A DNA stretch of 64,000 bases from Mesaphorura yosii (Eukaryota > Arthropoda > Collembola > Poduromorpha > Tullbergiidae). The translations under genes were made by a program, and so were the position numbers. Below, piece by piece: positions 10,414 through 22,026 of the stretch. The notes under the pieces are model-generated. The model saw only the letters and a list, made by a program, of their open reading frames with translations, was not told the origin of the DNA and did not search any database. Within the stretch, counting starts at the first letter, position 1; the number at the start of each line of letters is the position of its first letter. The DNA is taken from assembly GCA_009869945.1 (NCBI GenBank), contig WIXG01000302.1, positions 1 to 64,000 of the forward strand, written 5' to 3'.

Positions 10414-12408
10414 ATGGAAGGCGAAGTGGATGGTGCTGAAATACTTGCCAATTCCTTAAAACAACAGGTTAGCAGTGCGAACGTCGAACTAAACGTGTTA
10501 TGTGAGCACTTACTCCATTTCACGACTTAAACTCTCCATTCGCAGGGTATCGAGTATGCCTTCGGTGTGGTTGGTATTCCCGTTGTGGAAACGTCCTTTG
10601 CCCTTCAACAAGCTGGCATCAAATTCATTGCGATGAGGAACGAACAGTCAGCCGCATATGCGGCACAAGCAATGGGCTACTTAACCAAAAAGCCGGCAGT
10701 GTGTTTGACTGTCTCGGGTCCGGGACAGTTGCATGCGATTGGCGGCATCGCGAATGCAATGGCGAATTGCTGGCGAGTTGGATACTCTAATTACTCTTGC
10801 GTACGAGAACAATTCATATCAATTAATGACCCAATTTGCAGGCCGATGCTCCTCATTTCCGGTTCCTGCGACGGGAGCCAAGAACAATTGGGAGCATTCC
10901 AAGAAGCGAATCAACTTGAAGCTGCTCGCATCTTTACCAAACTCAGCGCCCGACCTCCAACCGCTGATAGAATTCCATTTTATGTTGAGAAAGCAATTCG
11001 AACTTCCATGTATGGCCGGCCAGGCCCAACGTATCTGGAGTTCCCGGGAGATCTGCTCTCATCGTCCTGTCCGGGTGACCAAGTCCATTTTCCGCCTTCG
11101 GTCCCTCCCGAACCAACCACGTTAGCACCGGAGGCTGAGATCAATCGCGCCATTGAACTCCTGAAATCAGCGAAGCGCCCGCTTGTGATAATTGGGAAAG
11201 GAGCTGCTTACGCACGCGCTGAGGAAAATATTCGGAAATTCATCAGCACAACTAAACTTCCATTCTTGCCCACAGCAATGGGCAAGGGACTAATTTCCGA
11301 TTCTGACTCGCATTGCATTTCGCCTGCCCGCTCACTCGCACTTCAAAAAGCAGACGTTATTCTCACTTTGGGAGCAAGATTCAATTGGATGCTGCACTTT
11401 GGCCGCCCTCCAAGACTGGCTCCTGATGTGAAAGTCATCCAAGTTGACATCCAACCGGAAGAATTCCATGCAAGCATACCGATTGCAGTTCCTCTCTGTG
11501 GAGACTTGAATGCGATTTCTGGCCAGCTTCTGACTCAGGCTGGGACGAGCAAATTGGCATATCCAGCAGGCACGGAATGGTGGACTCTGCTCAATGATAA
11601 AATTAGCAAGAATCGTCAAACTGTTGCGAAAATGGTGGCTGATAAAACCGTACCACTGAACTATTACGCAGCCATGTCCGAAGTTTCCAGCAACATGCCC
11701 AAGGATTGCATTATCGTGAACGAAGGTGCCAACACGATGGACATTGGTCGCACTGTTTTCTTAAATCATCAGCCGAGACACCGACTCGATGCGGGAACGT
11801 GGGGAACAATGGGCGTCGGACTTGGATACGCAGTTGCAGCAGCCGTCCACGCAAGTGGAACGGGCAAACGGGTTCTCTGCGTTCAAGGTGACTCCGCATT
11901 CGGATTCAGCGGACTGGAAATTGAGACATTGTTCCGGTACAATTTACCTGTGATACTTGTGATTATTAATAACAATGGCATTTATGGTGGCCTGGACGTT
12001 GATGAATGGAATCAACTGACGTCAGGAGGAGAGATGGAAACCAGGTAAGGAGACTATCGACTTTCCTGCCCAGTAACCAATTGTACGTATTATGTTCGTA
12101 TTTGCATCGAAACTGTTACAGGAGTCCACCGACGTGTCTGGTACCCGATGTCCATTATGAAAAGCTGGCGGACATGTGTGGTGGCCGTGGATATTTCTGC
12201 CGAACCCCAGAGGAGATTCGGAATGCCATGCAAAAGGCGGTGCAGGTGAGAAAATGCGAGAACACCAATAAACGTTCTAGGGCGATATTTTATTCCCGGT
12301 TTGCTCCTTCAGGAAACCAAGCAGCCGACAGTCATAAACATTATGATAAATCCAAGTGCTGAAAGAAAGAAACAAGACTTTGAGTGGCTCACAAGATCCA
12401 AGATGTGA
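10414..12408 (+). CDS. HACL1: 2-hydroxyacyl-CoA lyase (peroxisomal, TPP-dependent)
   Basis: Cleaves 2-hydroxyacyl-CoA to formyl-CoA and a one-carbon-shorter aldehyde in peroxisomal alpha-oxidation. Exons 10414-10467, 10546-10772, 10842-12044, 12122-12245 and 12313-12408 join to 567 residues (human enzyme about 578). The TPP-activating glutamate lies in RNEQSAAYAAQAMGY. The C-terminal TPP/Mg site is GDSAFGFSGLE, with NNNGIYGG 26 residues on. The protein ends SKM, a peroxisomal targeting signal type 1 variant; the human protein ends similarly. Intron 2 starts with GC, not GT. Only that choice keeps phase and the family NCWPML sequence. It is 69 bp with no stop, so retention would add 23 residues. 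A poly(A) signal is at 12522. Confidence 0.95.
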
Positions 12409-12869
12409 ACCTGAACCAGGCAATAGAATTCCAAAGCTTTATGATATTTTTCCATTTGTGAAATCCGGGCTTTTATTCAAGGCCTGCCTTTGCCTACTTT
12501 GCCTGCAGAAAATGGGTTGTGAATAAAAACATTCTACCTGATATACTCATGCGCATCCACTTAATTCACATTTTAGCAGAAGATGAATTCGATCAGATCA
12601 ATCAGAAAAATTAGAACACGTGACATTTATGCAGCTGCAGCTATCTTGAAACTGGAGGATTTTACTGCAACGCAACGGAGAAGGTCCTGCGCTTGAACAA
12701 AGAACAGGTGCTTTCACTCGCGCGCGGGATGCGCTGGGCTTATGTTTTGGAGTCTACCTGAGCTTATATGTTCATAAGACCGATTTTCGGATACAATATT
12801 TGCATTGGTTTCGATCATAATTTTTTTTAGTTCACGGCAGTTAGTAGTACTATCTCATACCTCATAAGC
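12409..12869. other. HACL1 3' UTR and intergenic
   Basis: Contains the HACL1 poly(A) signal (12522) and a spacer before the next plus-strand gene. No coding exon seen. Confidence 0.5.
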
Positions 12870-14027
12870 ATGGGCGTACAGGACGAATTGAATTTCCTTC
12901 GGGGAAAAGTAAACCATCTTGAAGACATGATGACGAATATGAACCAAACAATCAAACTCATACTGAACAAGTTGGTGAAACAGAAAGCAAGTAAGCACCA
13001 GTAATATCAGGAGTCCCTTTAGAATGTAGTGATGTTCTGATGAACAGTGCGGTTATTGTCAATTTATTTTTAATTGCAGGAAACCTTGCGAAAAGGAAAG
13101 CTGTGCTACAGGAGGAAGAAGACGATTGTCTATCATTGCTCAACCATTTGGTCTCTGCAAAACAGCCAGACAATGTAAATCATAAACAAGACAAGGGCAT
13201 GGCACATCAAACTCGACGCACAAGTCAGCCCGGAAATCAAGGGGCAATAAACGCGAAGATGCCTAAAATAGGTATGTGTCGGACCCGTGTGTCACGCATT
13301 CATGTCACCGATTCGATTGCCTAGTCGTCTACTCTGTAAACTCTTGCAGACCAAGCCAGGGCGAAAATTGATCAACTTCAGAATGCAAACCGGGATCTGC
13401 AGTTCGAGGAGCTGATGTTTGATGATTCAAATAATCTTGATCTTGAAGAGGATGAATCTCAGTGGGATAATGATCACCTAAAAGTTGAATTTGATTCGGA
13501 TCTGGAGCACGAGTTGGAACCGGGTATGTGTGTGCGAAAGCCCTCTTCACTGTCAGAAACTAAGACTGAGTTTGATCCGCGATCTTTTGTTTTAAGGTCT
13601 GGGAACAAATGACGAAGATTGCGAACTTGGGGATGACACCGGGTACAATCAACCGATAAATGTCCAGCCACCTAATCGTGAGCATCGACGTAAACGGAGA
13701 TACCGAATGACTCAAACATTTGCAGATGAAGCTACAGCGAGAGAAGTAGTAGCATCTCAGGGAACGTGGGTTGTAAACAAAACAAGACAAACAACGGTTG
13801 GAAAGAAAATTTTTTATCAATGCAAAATTGGCAAGAAGTGTCCCGTTTATATGTATCTTCATGAATTTACACCCGGAGGTGAAGTTGACCGGTATGAGTG
13901 CGAAGATCAGCACGTTCATGTACAAAAGAATCGACGACGGTCGACATTGAGCAACGATATGACAAGGCCAAGTACAAGCGTCAGTTCAGGTGTCTTAACT
14001 CCACCGCACCTCGTTCGGAAACCGTAA
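12870..14027 (+). CDS. MULE/FLYWCH-type zinc-finger protein with N-terminal coiled coil
   Basis: Exons 12870-12990, 13080-13271, 13350-13523 and 13597-14027 join in phase to 305 residues. Residues 1-60 are a likely coiled coil (FLRGKVNHLEDMMTNMNQTI). A hydrophilic and acidic middle (NLDLEEDESQWDND) follows. Residues about 210-275 match the N-terminal zinc-binding module found before MULE transposases and in FLYWCH/WRKY-GCM1 proteins: ATAREVVASQGTW, a K-x-R-Q-T-T-x-GKK strand, YQCKIGKKCPVYMYL, then YECEDQHVHV, giving a C-x6-C...H-x-H pattern. No transposase DDE core follows; the frame stops at 14027. It is either a host gene that captured this module, possibly a DNA-binding factor, or the 5' part of an old element. 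Intact splicing favours a gene. Confidence 0.75.
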
Positions 14028-15011
14028 TTAAGGATCAAGTCTGGAATCAGCGCTTCTGGTTGACCATATTGTGGTCAAATCGGGCACCAATCCAATCACT
14101 TTTTTTACTCGTTATACGTTTTCTTAAACTAATGATTCAGTAATTTTCAATTTGTTAATCACTTCATAATTAGAATAATAATTGTTGAATAAGACTCAGA
14201 GCATTTTATTAAAATGCACTTGAAAAATTCTGCGAACAGTGCACGAAAGAAATAATTCTCTTGAAAATCCGTCATCTGGAGACTCACATATGATTGCATT
14301 AAATTCTGATTCGGCTAAAATGAAGGATCAATGCTACGTACATTCACTAACGCCCAAATTCACCTGTAATCATTGGCTGACTGAATCTTGCTCAAGTTAG
14401 CTATCCAAGTGATTTGTTGACACTGGCGATAAGATGACTGAATATATAAGCCCTTCGAACCCTCAAGCTTCCCTTGTGCGTATTATTTATCAGTGCAGCA
14501 GAACGTTTCTAAAAATATTTACTGCTGACAATATAAGATTTTGATTGCGTCGTAAACTGAAATATGCTCATAAAATCTTAGTTGCTTAGGACAGTCCAAG
14601 TTCGCATTCATTCGTTAGTTCTTTTTATTTGCATTTGCTGGTCCAGCCAAACCAGAGATTAGACCTCTGTTCCAATAGTTCTGTTCTATCTTTCAAAATC
14701 CTGTTGCGCCACTGAAATCGAAATCGATCTGGACTGGACTCGCTAACGTAAGTAATCAAACATAGGAAATGGCAAATATAAAATAACGCTAATTCTTGTG
14801 AAAGGAAATCTACAATTCAAGAACGGAATCACACCAAAGATCGCACGCAACCGTGACGCTTAACACAGAAAAGCAAGCTGACATCGCCGAGACACAAGAG
14901 AACCTTGCCGAGTCAATAATTCATCATTGACATGAACTGTTGGAAGACTCCACCAGCCTTTGGTTTACATTCTGCAGAGTCATTTGTTGCAACTCGTACA
15001 AATTAGCTTAC
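14028..15011. other. Intergenic with promoter for the next gene
   Basis: No coding exon seen. Holds a TATA-like box at 14443-14449 and a donor-like CTAACGTAAGTAAT near 14745-14756, consistent with a non-coding first exon. Confidence 0.45.
14443..14449 (+). promoter_or_regulatory. TATA box
   Basis: TATATAA in GAATATATAAGCCC, followed about 30 bp later by a plausible start region near 14473-14492. It would drive a plus-strand transcript leading to the small membrane protein exon at 15175. Confidence 0.45.
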
Positions 15012-15470
15012 ATGGCCCTTTCTTTGCATCACGTCGTCGCAAGTATAGTTAAATTGTCATTGGCGTAATTAACGAGTGTAGTGCTGAGCCGAAAATTCCA
15101 ATCATGCTGATCGTTCTCGGGACAATTGCAATTATGTTGGGCATGGAGCCGTGCTGCTAAGCAAGTAAGGCCAGCACGGGTCCACGCCAGACCAAACGAC
15201 GGCAAAGGCTGCAATAATTTCTGGCCCCTTGTCTTAATATTTGTCCAATTATTACCCTTGTGCGCCTTGTTCATTTATTCCTTGCTCGTATACTTTCTGT
15301 ACCCAATTGTCCAATATACGAAGACAGGTGCACCTAATTATTGCGAATGCCTCATCTATACGTTTGCATTCTGGTTACACACCGCTGTCTTCATGACCGG
15401 TGCATTTGTCGTGCTATTTCTATTTTCCGGTCTTGTTTTTGCTTATGTCTTTGAGTACGGAATTTATTAA
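15012..15470 (+). CDS. Small membrane protein, two hydrophobic segments
   Basis: The C-terminal exon (to 15470, poly(A) signal AATAAA at 15474) is convincing. It encodes two membrane helices, FWPLVLIFVQLLPLCALFIY and the last 35 residues, separated by a loop with NYCECL. This frame has no ATG, so an upstream exon is needed. The only phase-compatible choice I found is ATG at 15012 with donor after 15042 and acceptor at 15172-15174, giving 108 residues. That first exon is tentative. No family recognised. Confidence 0.4.
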
Positions 15471-15479
15471 GCAAATAAA

Positions 15480-16042
15480 ATGAAACCGACTTGGGTTTAA
15501 GGTAACTGCAGATTATACGATTTGTGTAAGGTTAACATGCAAAATTGAACATTTTTGCGAAGTATGCGAAACACAATAAATTCTCCATTCTATTCTCCAT
15601 TATATTTTTGCTTCCTGGAAAACCAATTCGCTAGCCCCAGCCATTTCTAGTATATCAAATTCATAATTGCCGTTCGTCATTGCTTTCAAATAATTTAGCT
15701 GCGTTCGAAAAATTACTTTGGCATGGCGGTTTTTTCCAACAATTTGCACCATTGTAATGGTTGGAAGGCTGTCACCTTGAAGAAGGTTACATTAATGAAC
15801 TACAAAAACAAGATCACCGTGAGGCGGGAGAGATTTTACACCCACTAACAATACTTTTATGCTGCTTCGTCAACAGAAATGGTCCCTTTGCAGGCTAACT
15901 ACCGGTTCCTGTTATACAATTCAGAATTTCATCGAGTTAGAGCGCAGAGGATTTAATATGAGGGTCGCTATCAGTCGCTTCTTGAGAGTAACTCGGTTCA
16001 CTTTGTAAAAAAAATATTTTGACCTGGATATTTGGTACGGCA
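15480..16042. other. Intergenic
   Basis: Contains a small inverted repeat around 15736-15764 (CCAAC...GTTGG). Otherwise nothing supported. Confidence 0.4.
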
Positions 16043-17303
16043 ATGATTCCATCAAACGTGAGATCCATGACGCATTTCGTGTCCCAGCTTGGCTACCGCC
16101 TGGGCACACTGCCGTTCGCGTGGGACTTCAATCGAAATACCGTGCGATTGACAGGCTCGAAACGAAAACTGTATTGGCATTATTTTCTCGCATCATACAC
16201 CTGTCTCAACGTCTCCTACATGACGGTGCGCTGGTTTCGGTGTCTTTGCTGCAATCCACATGTGACCAACGGAATTCTCGTGACAAATCTGTTCAGTGTC
16301 CTAACCGCGATGAATAGCTCAGCATTCTATCTCAATTTGATCCTGCATCGGGACGAGATTATGAGTTTCATTCAAAACTTCATGGCTGCAAACGAGAAAT
16401 TCGAAGGTATGAAACACCATTCGAAGAGAACATTCAACACTAACTTCATCAAAGCCTTTTTCTTAGCCGAATTTTGCTTCGACGAGAAGAAGAAAGGTCC
16501 GGTCGCTTATCAGACGCATTGCCATTCCTGTTTACGGCTACAGCACAATGCAATTTTTCCTCGCCCTTAAAAGCGCCCATTCAAACCCAAAGTACTTGTA
16601 CTACTTCATACCTGACCTGGAACACGCACCCAAACCAATCCTTCCCCTAATTGGGCTTTTCGAGACGCTCAACTCCTACGCCCTTGGACTTTTCCACACG
16701 TTCTTGTACACCGCCTACGTACGTGGTACGAATACGTGTTTGAAGACTCTCAGGTAACGGAGTAATGAGCTCAGAACGTTCATTTATGTTGCTAATTACT
16801 GCTAATGGTTTTGGAATCTTGGTTCCAGAGCTTACAAGTTGAATGAAATCACACGACCGTATTATCACCGGCTCCTCCTTATCAACGCTCAGTTCCAGAA
16901 CCTGTTTCGCTCCAGCATCCTCCCACTCATTATGTCAATGATGTTCTCTTTCTGCGTGACGACTTTGTATGCCACTGTAAAACTTGTCCATGACGTTAAA
17001 ATGCTCGGGTTCCTCGCATTTCCGTCAGTCGCACTGGCAAGTTGTACCGGTCTCCTGGAAATTTTACTACCAGCATACCACACCTATTCAATATCCCAAA
17101 AATTGATCGAGAGTAGCAAGCACAACACGAATTCACGTGCAAATGCATGGATGAGGCGAGCAAGCCTGAGTTTTAAAATTCTGGAGTCATGTCGCCCCAT
17201 TTCAGTTGACATCGGTCCGTTCTTCGTTATTCGACGGACGACCATCCTCATGTCTTTTTCCATTGTACTTGACGCAACAATTAATTTATTGCTTACGTTA
17301 TAA
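16043..17303 (+). CDS. Insect-type chemoreceptor (gustatory/odorant superfamily), frame disrupted
   Basis: A seven-transmembrane receptor of the arthropod Gr/Or superfamily, plasma membrane of sensory neurons. Exon 1 is 16043-16406 (SQLGYRLGTLPFAWD start), exon 2 16467-16753 (IPVYGYSTMQFFLALK), exon 3 16829-17303. Exon 3 ends with the family block KILESCRPISVDIGPFFVIR and a final helix. The exon 2/3 junction is in phase. Exon 1 to exon 2 is not. With the strong donor GAAG/GTATGA and acceptor TTCTTAG, exon 2 enters in a frame that stops after about 100 bp, while its receptor-like frame is offset by one base. The offset falls in a purine run near 16487-16498, where one extra base would explain it. 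Either a recent pseudogene, a null allele or a sequence error. The C-terminus most resembles springtail receptors as I recall them. Confidence 0.7.
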
Positions 17304-18456
17304 GAAACGTCAATTAGTGGATTGAATGAAAACAAAACAACGCTTCGCTTTTCGCTTCTTGGCGGATTTGCGTATGAAAACCAGTTTTCTTCACAATTCC
17401 ACGAACGCAGTCTACAGATTCGCTTTTCGACCTCCGTACACGCCAAGTATCAACTCGATTCCAACAAGATATCAAGAAATAATCATTATTTACTTGCACG
17501 GCACATACAACATGCAGCATATTATGAACATTTAACACATTACATAAACTCTTAATAACGTCTACCACGGCTCATGTTTATTTATTCTCATGTAACCAAA
17601 AATTGTCAACTTGCTAATTGGGCAGGTTCATATATAAAATTCTGTGGAATGCTCAAGAATTGTCAATGCAATGACGTCTTACTTTACTGCCAATCCACAC
17701 ATTCACATCATTTAATTTAAACATTTTGGGGAGCTGAAACTGTTTTGTTTAGATTAGAAATAGAACCAGAATAGCTAGTTCCGTCACAATAATCAAAGTA
17801 GGTCTGTTATCGAATGTTAATGCTATCTTGGTTTGTGAAATGCGAGAGATGCCTGCGGATCCACGAAGCGGATTGGACAGATTTCGGGAGACTGCTCAGA
17901 ACATGCCCTGTACTTTTGCTCACGCGGTGGTGGATCACTGTCAAGACACGAGGGCAACTGCAGAAGCGGGTGCTACGCCGCGACCGGTGGAAAAGATTAC
18001 TGCAAGTAATTTAATTCCTTCAAGCATTATTGTAAAGTGAACAAAAAGATTCCTCCGCAATTAAATCACTGACGACTTATTTCTACCAATTTGGATTAAT
18101 TCAGCCAGAATTTACACACTTAAGAATATCAGAATGATCTGAACTGTTCGAAAAAAATTTCCCTCGCCCTCGCACGACACTCTGACCATTCAATACACGC
18201 TGCTGTCAAGCTCTCAAGCTACTGACATTCCGAGAATCGTGAACCGGTTTTTTGTCAACGCATTTCGTATTTACTAAGAATCCCAATCCAGTTAGATATA
18301 ATCAAACATCAAGCAAGTTTATGTATTAGAAACGACGAGACACACAATGACCACATGAACTGGTATAAAAGGGCTCGCTGATCTTCACAGTCCAGTCCAG
18401 TTCCATTTTCAAATCTTCAATTTATCGATTCAAATTCGTACACTCCGCCCCTCAAA
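17304..18456. other. Intergenic
   Basis: AT-rich with no coding exon supported on either strand. The downstream end holds the core promoter of the Gln-rich secreted peptide gene. Confidence 0.5.
18364..18370 (+). promoter_or_regulatory. TATA box of the Gln-rich secreted peptide gene
   Basis: TATAAAA followed 25-35 bp downstream by ATCTTCACAGTCCAGTC, a plausible initiator; the coding ATG is 93 bp after the box. A textbook focused promoter, as expected for a strongly expressed secreted product. Confidence 0.7.
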
Positions 18457-18748
18457 ATGGGTAAGAACAACTGATCCCCAGATATGAACACTCCAAATAT
18501 TCACTGATTCTTTCATTTTTATTAATTCAGGTTCTCTTCTTCGAGTCACACTGTGTGTGATGCTGATCGTGGTAATTGTCCACGCATATCCGCAAAGCAA
18601 AGGCGGTCAGCAGCAGGATCAGGAATCTCAAGAAATGCCACAAGAAGACGTGCCCCAAAAGCAAACTCAGCAGAAAGAACCTCCAAGGCAAGAACAGCGC
18701 CGACGGCAGCAACAGGAGCCCAGAAGAGGCAGTCGAAACGAACAGTAA
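18457..18748 (+). CDS. Small secreted Gln/Arg-rich peptide
   Basis: Exon 1 is just ATG G (18457-18460). Exon 2 is 18531-18748, joined in phase to 73 residues. A clear signal peptide (LLRVTLCVMLIVVIVHA) is followed by a mature part of about 50 residues rich in Gln, Glu, Pro and Arg, with no cysteine. It has RRR and RR pairs, which could be proprotein cleavage sites. The tiny first exon and TATA box are typical of arthropod secreted peptide and cuticle genes. Function unknown; a secreted structural or antimicrobial-type peptide are options I cannot separate. Confidence 0.7.
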
Positions 18749-18964
18749 CATTTAGGAATTGCAAAATTTACTGATTTGTAGTTAATTTAGGACTATGTAG
18801 CTTCATCAATAAGCACAGTAGCGTGATTCATCCGTAAGATCGATACATCGACAGACATGTAGTAATTGATATTTGATTATCAGTAAAGGAAGAATTTTTT
18901 TCCTCACATTGCGGTCATATCAAAAAACGACTTGATTTACGGCTGTTTCACATCTCACATGCTT

Positions 18965-20564
18965 TTAATTGAGGTTGTAATTTCCCATTGCTTCTTCGTA
19001 TGATGGTGGTGGGGACGACGTCCAATCTAAAATAGAGTAAAGAAAGTAAAGATTACGTACAAAGATTACACCGAAAATCCTGCTTGTGCTCCTAACCGGC
19101 AGCCAAATCCAAGTAACTCGGGCAATCTGCCGATTGTTGGCTGCACAGACGCCGCATGCTGCCCGGGGTATTTGAGTCTTCTTCGGTAAAGTCTGGATGA
19201 TCGATGCCCCAATCACGGTTGAAGAGCAAGGGACCCTGTCTGTGATAGTCGATGCTTCTTGACCTCCGTGGCACATTTTGAAATGGAATTGTCCCAATGA
19301 GAATATTGTAGTCGTACTTTAAGTTGCGAGAGAGCGGCCCAGTTTCTATCTCAACCTGAATAAACTCCGCACTTCAGAGACTGGTTCATTAAATACGGCA
19401 ATTCAAGATGCATACCTTCAGTTTATAACTTATTGTGATGCACGACGCAACATTTGTGGCCGAACTGACTGGAATACCTTCAGGAACTTCAAAGCTGCCT
19501 TCCCACGTCGAGTTTGCCGTGTGCGGTTCCACTGTTGGCCCCTCGGACTTAGCAAGCACTTCGACCACGTCTCGCGTCACGTTGTGTGCCCGGTACCTTA
19601 TAATCTGCTGCAGTTCGAGTGTGTTTTCCGCCAGGACTTTCCTCGTCTGGTTCACAATCATGATGCTGAAGTGTATAAATTCTCCAGGTACAAATCCTCG
19701 TTTCTCCAGCTCAAGTTTCGCCTGGATTTCTCCTCTTCGTCTGTTTGGCGAGGCCGAGCCAGACAGCAGAGCTTCGTCATCTCCGAGGCCAAGAAGGAGA
19801 TTCAGTCCAGCACTCAGAAAATGGTGCGAATTGTCGAAAGTCAGATGAATCGGGCCAGCGACGATGTCTCGTGGGATGATTGTGTTCAGGTTGAGCTGGT
19901 CGTTCACATCAAACTCAGCTTCCGTCATGAGCGTAAATGGACTGGATCGGAGCTTGGCCAAGGCGTCGATGAAATACTTGACGGAGCCATGAGTGCCAGT
20001 GAACGACTGTGGAATTCCGGTGGTTGGAAGAGTAAAGATGAACGGGTACGACGACGATGAAGAAGTGGAGGAAGTTGAACTCTCACCCGTTCCTGCGTTT
20101 ATTTCTTACATCAATGTCATTACAGAGCAATAAATTGAAATTAAACCGTACCATCTCCGGAAATGTAGTATTGCTTTTGGTAGAACGTGTTTTCGTAAAT
20201 GGAGTCGACCAACCGATGGCCGAAATGAATCTCTCCTGCACAGCGAATTCTCGCTATAATTCCTGAGGCCAGTAGAGAAAATGCAACATGAAAACAAGAA
20301 ACATGCACGCTCTACGAAGCAGTGCGAGGAAGAGCTGGCATTACCTCTGATGTCTGCGTATTTGTGCCTCCACAAGAAAACAATCTGGCCTTTGACCGTA
20401 TCACCAGGAAAGTACGCTGGGTTCTGGTTCTCCTCAAAATTGGTAAAGCGAATGCGAAAGGGTTCTTCCGCCGGTGGAGTCAGAATTTGAGATGCGACAC
20501 TGGAACTTGTGCAGCCAAAGCCACTGGATCCAGATCCAGTTCCGTGGTACTGAATCACTGGCAT
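18965..20564 (-). CDS. Alpha-arrestin (arrestin domain-containing protein, ARRDC-like)
   Basis: Adaptor that links membrane receptors to NEDD4-family ubiquitin ligases for endocytosis. Minus-strand exons 20564-20345, 20262-20152, 20092-19416, 19355-19097 and 19026-18965 join to 442 residues. The arrestin N-fold shows FPGDTVKGQIVFLW, IIARIRCAGEIHF and YPFIFTLPTTGIPQSFTGTH. The C-fold shows FVPGEFIHFSIMIVNQTRKV and ITISYKLKV. The C-terminus carries PPPSYEEA, a PPxY motif for WW domains. There are 24 extra N-terminal residues rich in Ser/Gly before the fold. A second ARRDC gene lies at 61408-62842. Confidence 0.92.
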
Positions 20565-22026
20565 ACTTGTCCAAGTTTCTTGTTCTCCACACTTATGTTG
20601 TTTCTTATGGAAAGTATGGACTTCGAGCAATGATAATCGGGCTGCGATTATCAGTTGGGATAGCGATTGCGAGAGACTTCGGACTTGTCTTGTAAGGAAG
20701 GCGTATCGATTCTTACTGCGCTACAAAAGTCGTTGGTCTCACCTCGGCACTACGCTTATGGTGACAAAGGTAAATAGTTGTCAAATACCCAATACTCCAG
20801 CGTGTTCGCTGTGCCCGTGCATGGTCTCTATTGCGTTTAATCCTCTTGGAAATGTCAACTAAGCAAGCAATCGGCAATGCGATGGTGGGCATGTGAGAAT
20901 GATTCATTGATTATCGATCCAGACTCTCATTAAGTTCCACAAAGCTTGCACATCCACTTGCGTTTCGCGTTTCCTCTCCGTTGGAAACTCTCGGAACTTT
21001 ATAATTCGTTTGACATGCGTGCACATCAATGTTTCCAGATTACAGCACAGCACTTATCCAATTGCACGGTTCATACTTCCTAGGCTGACGCTTGACTGTA
21101 TCCTTTGCTACTTAAACGTCAATTCTAGTTAAAAATTCATGTCGTGCTTTTTGCTCGGCGTAGGGCAGGGATGTAATAGGCCAGGCATACAAATTGCAAT
21201 GCTGGCTCAATCAGTGGGTACAAACACGAGCTTAGAATATAATCAATCTTCTCCGCCCGAATTCGAAAATGTCGATTAATACACCACTCTTGCATATGTG
21301 TATTTCCACCAAGGCCTACTACTATTACGGAAACGAACCGTACAAATCCGGGCATTCCACTCAAATCGACTATTAATGGTCTATGAGTACAAAGTCGACC
21401 AAGTCTAATTTATTGAACGAGTTCTGTCGTGTTGCAGTTAATGGAACATGGAATATGATCTATGACCCAGCTGGGTCTACGGATAATAATAGTACAAACC
21501 CCTTTTATACAATTCGTTCAATTTCTATTACAACATATCAAAAATCATTTTAAGCGTGGAGAGAGCACTGTGACCAAAATACTTGTAACAAGCCTATCCA
21601 TACGTTTCCACGCATGCATTCACTCCTCAAGTTAAAAGACTGCAGACCTTTGCATTGTAGTCCGCACTGTCCGTAAAACGTTTTTGGGTTCCACATAAAA
21701 GGAGATTGTACTTTCCCAAACGGTACGCGTATCTTCAAGGTCAAGGAAAACAAACGAATCGTTCTCAGAAGTACAATATCCAGCCACATAAAGTCTGCGA
21801 CCATCTTTATTTAAGAGCAGTCTCACTATGCTTGCATCTCTTATTAATGAGCAAGCCGGGCCAACGTCCCAAGCCCCAGGACATTAAAACACTGCAAAGC
21901 GATGAAATTCTTTGCGTTTGAATACTAGATACTTTACTCAAATAACAAAATTGCATTTTATTACTGCTTCTTTAATTGCTTTACCATATTCATGTCATAT
22001 GCTTTCGTCGTAATAGTAAGATTTAT
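20565..22026. other. Intergenic
   Basis: No supported gene. Frames such as 21137-21364 (-) and 21550-21826 (-) have no start context, splice partners or recognisable domains. Confidence 0.45.

Noticed and set aside
21137-21826. Small minus-strand frames between the arrestin and F-box genes
   Set aside because: No domain, no splice consistency, composition like random AT-rich DNA.
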